5,251 nucleotides of DNA, from assembly GCA_947456845.1 (NCBI GenBank), contig CANGUJ010000312.1, positions 1 to 5,251 of the forward strand. The letters are read 5' to 3'. The stretch comes from Burkholderiales bacterium (GTDB lineage: Bacteria; Pseudomonadota; Gammaproteobacteria; Burkholderiales; JAEUOS01). A model generated the notes under the pieces. That model was not told where the DNA came from and did no database searches. It was given only the letters and a program-made list of their open reading frames with translations. Position numbers and translations under genes: made by a program. This document shows positions 1-5,251 of this stretch, piece after piece; the stretch's first letter is position 1, and the number at the start of each line of letters is the position of its first letter.

Positions 1-1536
<1,536 letters not shown>

Positions 1537-1546
1537 CACTTGCCTT

Positions 1547-2833
1547 TCAGACCCCGCCGCCCACCTGCGGCCTTGCCGCCACCAATGCCGCTGCCTGATC
1601 CGCCAAGCCGGCATGCTTCAACGCGTCGAGCATGCTGCGATCCACCAGTTCGCACTGCGCATGGCTGCCGCCAATGCGCGCCGCCTCTATCCTGGCCTCG
1701 CCCAGGCGCGCCGCGGCAAGCGTCCAGTTGCCCTGTGCATGCGCCGCCAGCCCCTCGGCGATGCGCAATGCCACCATGCTGGCGGGGCGCTCGGTAGCCA
1801 GCGCCGCAAGCTCGCCCTGCAGGCGCGCAAAACCCGCCGCGTCGCCGGCCCGCAGGTAGGGCATGGCCGCATGCGTGTCCACGAAGGCGTTGCCGGCCGC
1901 CGGAAAGCGGGTGGTGATGTAGGTCGATAGAAGGCGCCAGTCGTCCTCGCGCCGCGCCTGCCCGCACAGTTCCGCGCGCCACAGCCATGAGGCGATGTCG
2001 GAGAGCACGTTGAGCGGCGGGATCGGCGCGCCGGCGCCCACCAGTTGCGGGCGGAACTCGGTTTCATAAAGGCGCCAGGCCTCTTGCGCGTTGCCCGCGC
2101 CCAGCTCCCACAGGGCGAGGTGCCAGGCGAGGTGGCCGCGCAGCAGGGCCCGGTGCGTGAAGCGCGCCAGCCAGCCGCGCAGGAACTGCGCGCCGGCTTG
2201 CGGCCGGTTCAGTTCGTAGTCCACATGCGCGCGCACATGGGCGGCGTTGGCGTTGTGCGGGGCGGCTTCGAGGGCGCGATTGACGCGCGCGTCGGCATCG
2301 GCCAAGCGGCCGGCCTCGCATTCAGCAAAGGCGTGAATAGCCGCGAACCACCAGTCGTCACCGTAATGCGGCGCCATGCTGTCGAGTAGCGCCAGCAGTT
2401 CCGCCTCGCGGTCGAGCCGCCCGGAAAAGCCGATCAGCCCGAACACGCCGGTGGTCGGGTGCAGCACCATGGCATCGCGCGGGAAGTCCTTGAGGTGATC
2501 CTTGATCGCCGCCAGCGCCATATCGCCGCGCCCCTCCACCGCCAGCGCCAGGGCCGCTACATGGCTGCGTTCGCGCGCGGTGGTGCCGGCCGCGAGTGTT
2601 CGCGCGTTGTTGGCCGCCGTCCGGGCTTCGGCCGCCCGGCCGTAGGTGGCAAGCGCCCGTGCGCGGCCGATCTGCGCCAGCGCGAAGCCGGGGTCATGCG
2701 CGAGCGCGGCGTCGAAGCCGGCCACCAGGTCCGCGCCGGCGGCGAACATGGTGTCCACCGCCCCAAGATAGGCCTGCGCGGCGGCGGCTGAGGCGGTCGA
2801 GAGGGGCAGTCCGTAACGGTCGGTCGAGGGCAT
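1547..2833 (-). CDS. TTC38-family tetratricopeptide repeat protein
   Basis: This is a 428-residue, alanine-rich, all-helical protein with no signal peptide or membrane segment, so probably cytoplasmic. The N-terminus carries DRYGLPLST (residues 5-13), typical of TTC38-like proteins. It is followed by TPR-like helical hairpins, clearest around residues 41-72, 161-192 and 236-260. A segment with AHVRAHVDYE (198-207) and GHLAWHLALWELG (233-245) corresponds to the histidine-containing AHV and WHLAL signatures I recall for this family. Length is close to that of TTC38 homologues (about 430-470 residues). I chose the ATG at 2833 because the family signature starts almost at once after it; an in-frame ATG at 2893 would add 20 residues of no recognisable character. 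Neither start has a clear Shine-Dalgarno sequence. The gene is convergent with hsdR (10 bases between stops) and divergent from the RdhA-like gene. TPRs normally mediate protein-protein contacts; the partner and role are unknown. Confidence 0.85.
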   Translation of the reverse strand: MPSTDRYGLPLSTASAAAAQAYLGAVDTMFAAGADLVAGFDAALAHDPGFALAQIGRARALATYGRAAEARTAANNARTLAAGTTARERSHVAALALAVEGRGDMALAAIKDHLKDFPRDAMVLHPTTGVFGLIGFSGRLDREAELLALLDSMAPHYGDDWWFAAIHAFAECEAGRLADADARVNRALEAAPHNANAAHVRAHVDYELNRPQAGAQFLRGWLARFTHRALLRGHLAWHLALWELGAGNAQEAWRLYETEFRPQLVGAGAPIPPLNVLSDIASWLWRAELCGQARREDDWRLLSTYITTRFPAAGNAFVDTHAAMPYLRAGDAAGFARLQGELAALATERPASMVALRIAEGLAAHAQGNWTLAAARLGEARIEAARIGGSHAQCELVDRSMLDALKHAGLADQAAALVAARPQVGGGV

Positions 2834-2934
2834 GCGGCGCGTCGGTAGGGCAGGATTGCTCGAGGGGTGATTATGGGGCAGCCGGCAAGGCATTAAGATG
2901 CGTCTTCGTCCGGCAGCGTCTTCTCACCCTCGCC
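2834..2934. promoter_or_regulatory. Divergent intergenic region, presumed promoters for both flanking genes
   Basis: About 100 bases separate the chosen starts of the minus-strand TPR gene and the plus-strand RdhA-like gene, so the promoters for both should lie here or extend into the coding regions. The middle part (about 2850-2900) is less GC-rich than its surroundings. I could not identify a convincing sigma70 -35/-10 pair, a -24/-12 element or an operator palindrome by eye, and no strong Shine-Dalgarno sequence precedes either start. If the TPR gene starts at 2893 instead, the gap shrinks to 41 bases. The assignment rests only on gene orientation. Confidence 0.35.
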
Positions 2935-5028
2935 ATGTCCCGCCTGTTCTCCAACCGCGACCGCTCTTTCGACATGGGCGACTTGCCCACCGAACGCCTG
3001 CCGCGCGATGCGGCGGCGCGGGCGCTGCCGGCGCGCCTGCCTGCGGATGGGCATGCCGGCTCCACGCACAACATCGATGCGGCCCTGGCCGAGTACCGGG
3101 CGCTGTTCTGCCAATACCTGGAAGGCGAACCAGCGCGGGCGCGGGCGCCGCTGCCGGAAGACACCACCACACGCTCGCGCAACCTCAAGGCATCGGCCTA
3201 CTTCCTCGATGCAACCTTGGCCGGCGTGTGCCGGCTTGAGGCCGGCGACTGGACCGTCGACACGCCGCCTGCCCACACCCATGCCCTCGTCTTCGCCGTC
3301 GAGTTCGGCCGCGAGCCCAGGGCGGGCGAGCCGGGCGCGGAATGGATCCACGGCAGCAATGTCGCCCGCACCAACGCGCGCGCGGCGGAGGTGGCGGTGG
3401 TGCTGGCCGGCTATATGCGCGCCCTCGGTTTCGCGGCGCGCGGCCATGTGGCAGGTGCGTCGCAAGTCGGCATGGAAGCGCTGGCGCAACGCGCCGGTGT
3501 GGCGCGTGCGGTCGATGGCGTGCTGGCCCTGCCGTTCACCCGTTGCGGTTTTGCGCTGGGCGTGGTGACCACCGATCTCGAACTGGCGGCTGATCTGCCG
3601 ATCGCGCCGGAGGCCTCGCTCGACTGGCCGGACAACGACGCCTACATGGGCAAGGGCGGTACCCGGCCCGGCTGGCAGGCGGCCGAGGAGGCCACCCGCC
3701 CCTTGCACCTCGGCCGTTACCCGATGGAAACCATCCGCCGTGTGCCCGAGCCCACAACGCTTGTCCTGCGCGACGAGATCACCCGCATGAGCAAGCGCGC
3801 CGACCTGTTCACCCGCGCGCTGGCCGGCGATCTCGGCGAAAAGCCGAAGGTCGAGCGCATGCGCTTCGCCACCAAGCATCCGCTGGCGCTGGCGATGACG
3901 CCGCTCATCCGCAACATGGTGCCGCTGCAGGGCACCCGCGAGCCGCTCGTACCTACCGGCCTGGGGGGCGACCTGTCCGATGCGAGGCGCAATGCCGAAA
4001 GCATCAAGGCGCTGGCCTATTTCCTCGGCGCCGACCTGGCCGGCATCTGCGAAGCCGAGCCGTGGATGTACTACTCGCACGACGCCGAGGAAGGCAAGCC
4101 GATCGCCGCCTATCACCGCCACTGCGTGGTGATGCTGATCGACCAGGGCTTCGAGACCATGGAAGGCGCCTCCGGCGACGACTGGATCTCAGGCGCACAG
4201 TCGATGCGCGCCTACATGCGCGGCGCGCTCATCGCCGGGGTGATGTCGGCCCACCTGCGCCGCCTGGGATATTCCGCGCGCGCGCACACCAACGCCCACT
4301 CCGAGGTGCTGCACATCCCCGCGGCGCTGATGGCCGGGCTGGGCGAGTTGTCGCGCATCGGCGAACTGGTGTTGAACCCCTTCATCGGCCCGCGTTCCAA
4401 GAGTGTGCTGCTCACCACCGACCTGCCGCTGGCCTTCGACCAACCCATCGATTTCGGGCTACAGGCGGTGTGCAACATGTGTTTCAAGTGCGCGCGCGAA
4501 TGCCCGTGCAATGCCATCCCGTTCGGCCCCAAGGTCATGTTCAACGGCTACGAGATCTGGAAGCCGGATGTCGAGAAGTGCGGCAAGTACCGCCTCACCA
4601 ACATGAAAGGCTCGGCCTGCGGGCGCTGCATGAAGACCTGCCCCTACAACCGCGAAGGTCTGGTCGAATCCGACCGCCTGCTCGAACTTTCCATCCGCGT
4701 GCCTGCCGCGCGCCGCGCCCTGGTCGACTACGACGACGCCAGCGGCGGGGGCGCGCGCAACACCGTCAAGCGCTGGTGGTTCGACCTGGAAGTCGTCGAC
4801 GGCGTATGCGTCACCCCGCGCGGCGCCAACCAGCGCGATCTCGATCTTTCGCGCGGCGATAAACTGGCGCGAGAACAAAAGCTGGCGTTCTTTCCGCCGC
4901 ACCTGCAACCGGCCGGCGGCACCACCCTGGCCACCACGGTCCCGGTGGACCGCGCGGCCGGGCAGAAGGCCTATGCCGAGGCGGAACGCCCGGCGGCCGC
5001 GCGCCGGCGCGGCAAGACCAACCCGTAA
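2935..5028 (+). CDS. Reductive dehalogenase-like corrinoid/4Fe-4S protein, soluble BhbA/NpRdhA type, without fused reductase
   Basis: Predicted role is reductive removal of a halogen from an organic, probably aromatic, substrate using cobalamin and two 4Fe-4S clusters. The 697-residue product has the RdhA ferredoxin module: C513-x2-C516-x2-C519-x3-C523-P, then C549-x12-C562-x2-C565-x3-C569-P. Before it lies a cobalamin-binding-like core at about 257-505, with LAGICEAEPWMYYSH (368-382), a GY motif (445-446) and GPRSKSVLLTTDLPL (485-499). Tyr379 or Tyr380 are candidates for the catalytic tyrosine, unproven. Residues about 10-225 repeat the core without cysteine clusters. There is no twin-arginine signal, so it should be cytoplasmic, unlike respiratory RdhAs. 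It ends about 130 residues after the last cluster, in a tail with KRWWFDLE, and lacks the FMN/NAD(P)H/2Fe-2S reductase fused to BhbA and NpRdhA. The ATG at 2935 is the only in-frame start near the 5' end consistent with the duplication, which begins at about residue 10; no clear ribosome binding site precedes it. It is not queuosine-pathway QueG, whose size and motifs differ. A hydroxylase gene follows after 15 bases. Confidence 0.82.
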   Translation: MSRLFSNRDRSFDMGDLPTERLPRDAAARALPARLPADGHAGSTHNIDAALAEYRALFCQYLEGEPARARAPLPEDTTTRSRNLKASAYFLDATLAGVCRLEAGDWTVDTPPAHTHALVFAVEFGREPRAGEPGAEWIHGSNVARTNARAAEVAVVLAGYMRALGFAARGHVAGASQVGMEALAQRAGVARAVDGVLALPFTRCGFALGVVTTDLELAADLPIAPEASLDWPDNDAYMGKGGTRPGWQAAEEATRPLHLGRYPMETIRRVPEPTTLVLRDEITRMSKRADLFTRALAGDLGEKPKVERMRFATKHPLALAMTPLIRNMVPLQGTREPLVPTGLGGDLSDARRNAESIKALAYFLGADLAGICEAEPWMYYSHDAEEGKPIAAYHRHCVVMLIDQGFETMEGASGDDWISGAQSMRAYMRGALIAGVMSAHLRRLGYSARAHTNAHSEVLHIPAALMAGLGELSRIGELVLNPFIGPRSKSVLLTTDLPLAFDQPIDFGLQAVCNMCFKCARECPCNAIPFGPKVMFNGYEIWKPDVEKCGKYRLTNMKGSACGRCMKTCPYNREGLVESDRLLELSIRVPAARRALVDYDDASGGGARNTVKRWWFDLEVVDGVCVTPRGANQRDLDLSRGDKLAREQKLAFFPPHLQPAGGTTLATTVPVDRAAGQKAYAEAERPAAARRRGKTNP

Positions 5029-5043
5029 CAGGCGCCAAACACC

Positions 5044-5251
5044 ATGAAAAAACTCGATGTGATGATTGCCGGGGCCGGGCTTGGTGGTCTGGCGGCGGCC
5101 GCGTGCCTGCTCAAGAAGGGCTTCAAGGTGCGCGTCTTCGAGCAGGCGGCGCAACTGGGCGAGATCGGTGCCGGCGTACAGCAAAGCGCCAACTCGGCCA
5201 AGGTGCTCTACGACCTCGGCCTGCGCGACGCGCTGGAGAAGGTCGCGGTCA
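5044..5251 (+). CDS. FAD-dependent aromatic hydroxylase (salicylate / 3-hydroxybenzoate 6-hydroxylase-like), 3' truncated by window
   Basis: Only the first 69 residues are visible. They form the N-terminal FAD-binding Rossmann fold of group A flavoprotein monooxygenases: a beta strand (DVMIAGAG), the dinucleotide motif G10-x-G12-x2-G15, and the acidic residue E33 at the end of the second strand, which normally binds the ribose of FAD. The following LGEIGAGVQQSANS (38-51) matches the conserved stretch of salicylate 1-hydroxylase and 3-hydroxybenzoate 6-hydroxylase relatives. Such enzymes use NAD(P)H and O2 to hydroxylate an aromatic ring. The substrate cannot be read from this fragment. The ATG lies 15 bases after the RdhA-like stop codon, implying co-transcription and possibly coupled translation; an AGG at 5030-5032, 11 bases before the ATG, is a weak ribosome binding site candidate. 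Other FAD enzymes with this fold are possible but the extended match makes an aromatic hydroxylase most likely. Confidence 0.85.
   Translation, partial: MKKLDVMIAGAGLGGLAAAACLLKKGFKVRVFEQAAQLGEIGAGVQQSANSAKVLYDLGLRDALEKVAV

Noticed and set aside
2856..2884. Possible sigma70 promoter starting at TTGCTC in the divergent region
   Set aside because: No acceptable -10 element occurs at 16-18 bases spacing; the nearby TTATGG is too close and a poor match.
2596..2934. 5' extension of the RdhA-like frame by 113 codons
   Set aside because: The extension overlaps the divergent TPR gene, translates to Arg/Pro-rich low-complexity sequence, and lies outside the internal duplication that begins just after the ATG at 2935.
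2893..4122. Long minus-strand open frame (409 codons) opposite the RdhA-like gene
   Set aside because: It lies antisense to a gene with clear Fe-S and RdhA motifs. Its translation is low-complexity, rich in Arg/Gly/His, without recognisable motifs, as expected from a GC-rich antisense shadow.
2935..5028. Epoxyqueuosine reductase QueG as the identity of the Fe-S gene
   Set aside because: QueG is about 350-400 residues and has different signature motifs. This protein is 697 residues, has a duplicated core, and has RdhA-type x12 spacing in the second cluster.
4459..5184. Minus-strand open frame of 241 codons across the end of the RdhA-like gene and the start of the hydroxylase gene
   Set aside because: It is antisense to two well-supported coding regions and shows no recognisable protein features.

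Overview
The window is GC-rich proteobacterial DNA. The codon use is strongly GC-biased at third positions, and the gene content suggests a betaproteobacterium of the Rhodocyclales/Burkholderiales type; this is inferred from style and families, not from a marker gene. It holds four protein-coding genes, two of them cut by the window edges. There are no RNA genes, insertion sequences, CRISPR arrays or long repeats that I can see. No gene-free stretch exceeds about 100 bases.

Layout: (1) positions 1-1536, plus strand: the C-terminal half of a type I restriction enzyme R subunit (HsdR), with the second helicase lobe and the C-terminal DUF3387-type helical domain. (2) Positions 1547-2833, minus strand, convergent with hsdR and separated from it by 10 bases: a cytoplasmic TPR protein of the TTC38 family, function unknown. 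(3) A divergent intergenic region of about 100 bases. (4) Positions 2935-5028, plus strand: a 697-residue protein of the reductive dehalogenase (RdhA) superfamily, of the soluble, catabolic BhbA/NpRdhA kind, with two 4Fe-4S cluster motifs. It has no Tat signal and no fused C-terminal reductase. (5) Positions 5044 to the window end, plus strand, 15 bases downstream: the N-terminus of an FAD-dependent aromatic-ring hydroxylase resembling salicylate / 3-hydroxybenzoate 6-hydroxylases.

Genes 4 and 5 look like the start of an operon. The economical reading (inference) is a catabolic module in which a corrinoid/Fe-S enzyme reductively removes a halogen or similar group from an aromatic acid or phenol, and the flavin monooxygenase then hydroxylates the ring. 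The most interesting observations are the pronounced internal duplication of the RdhA-like protein, the lack of a fused electron-donating domain, and its pairing with an O2-dependent hydroxylase. The hsdR and TPR genes show no visible functional link to this module.
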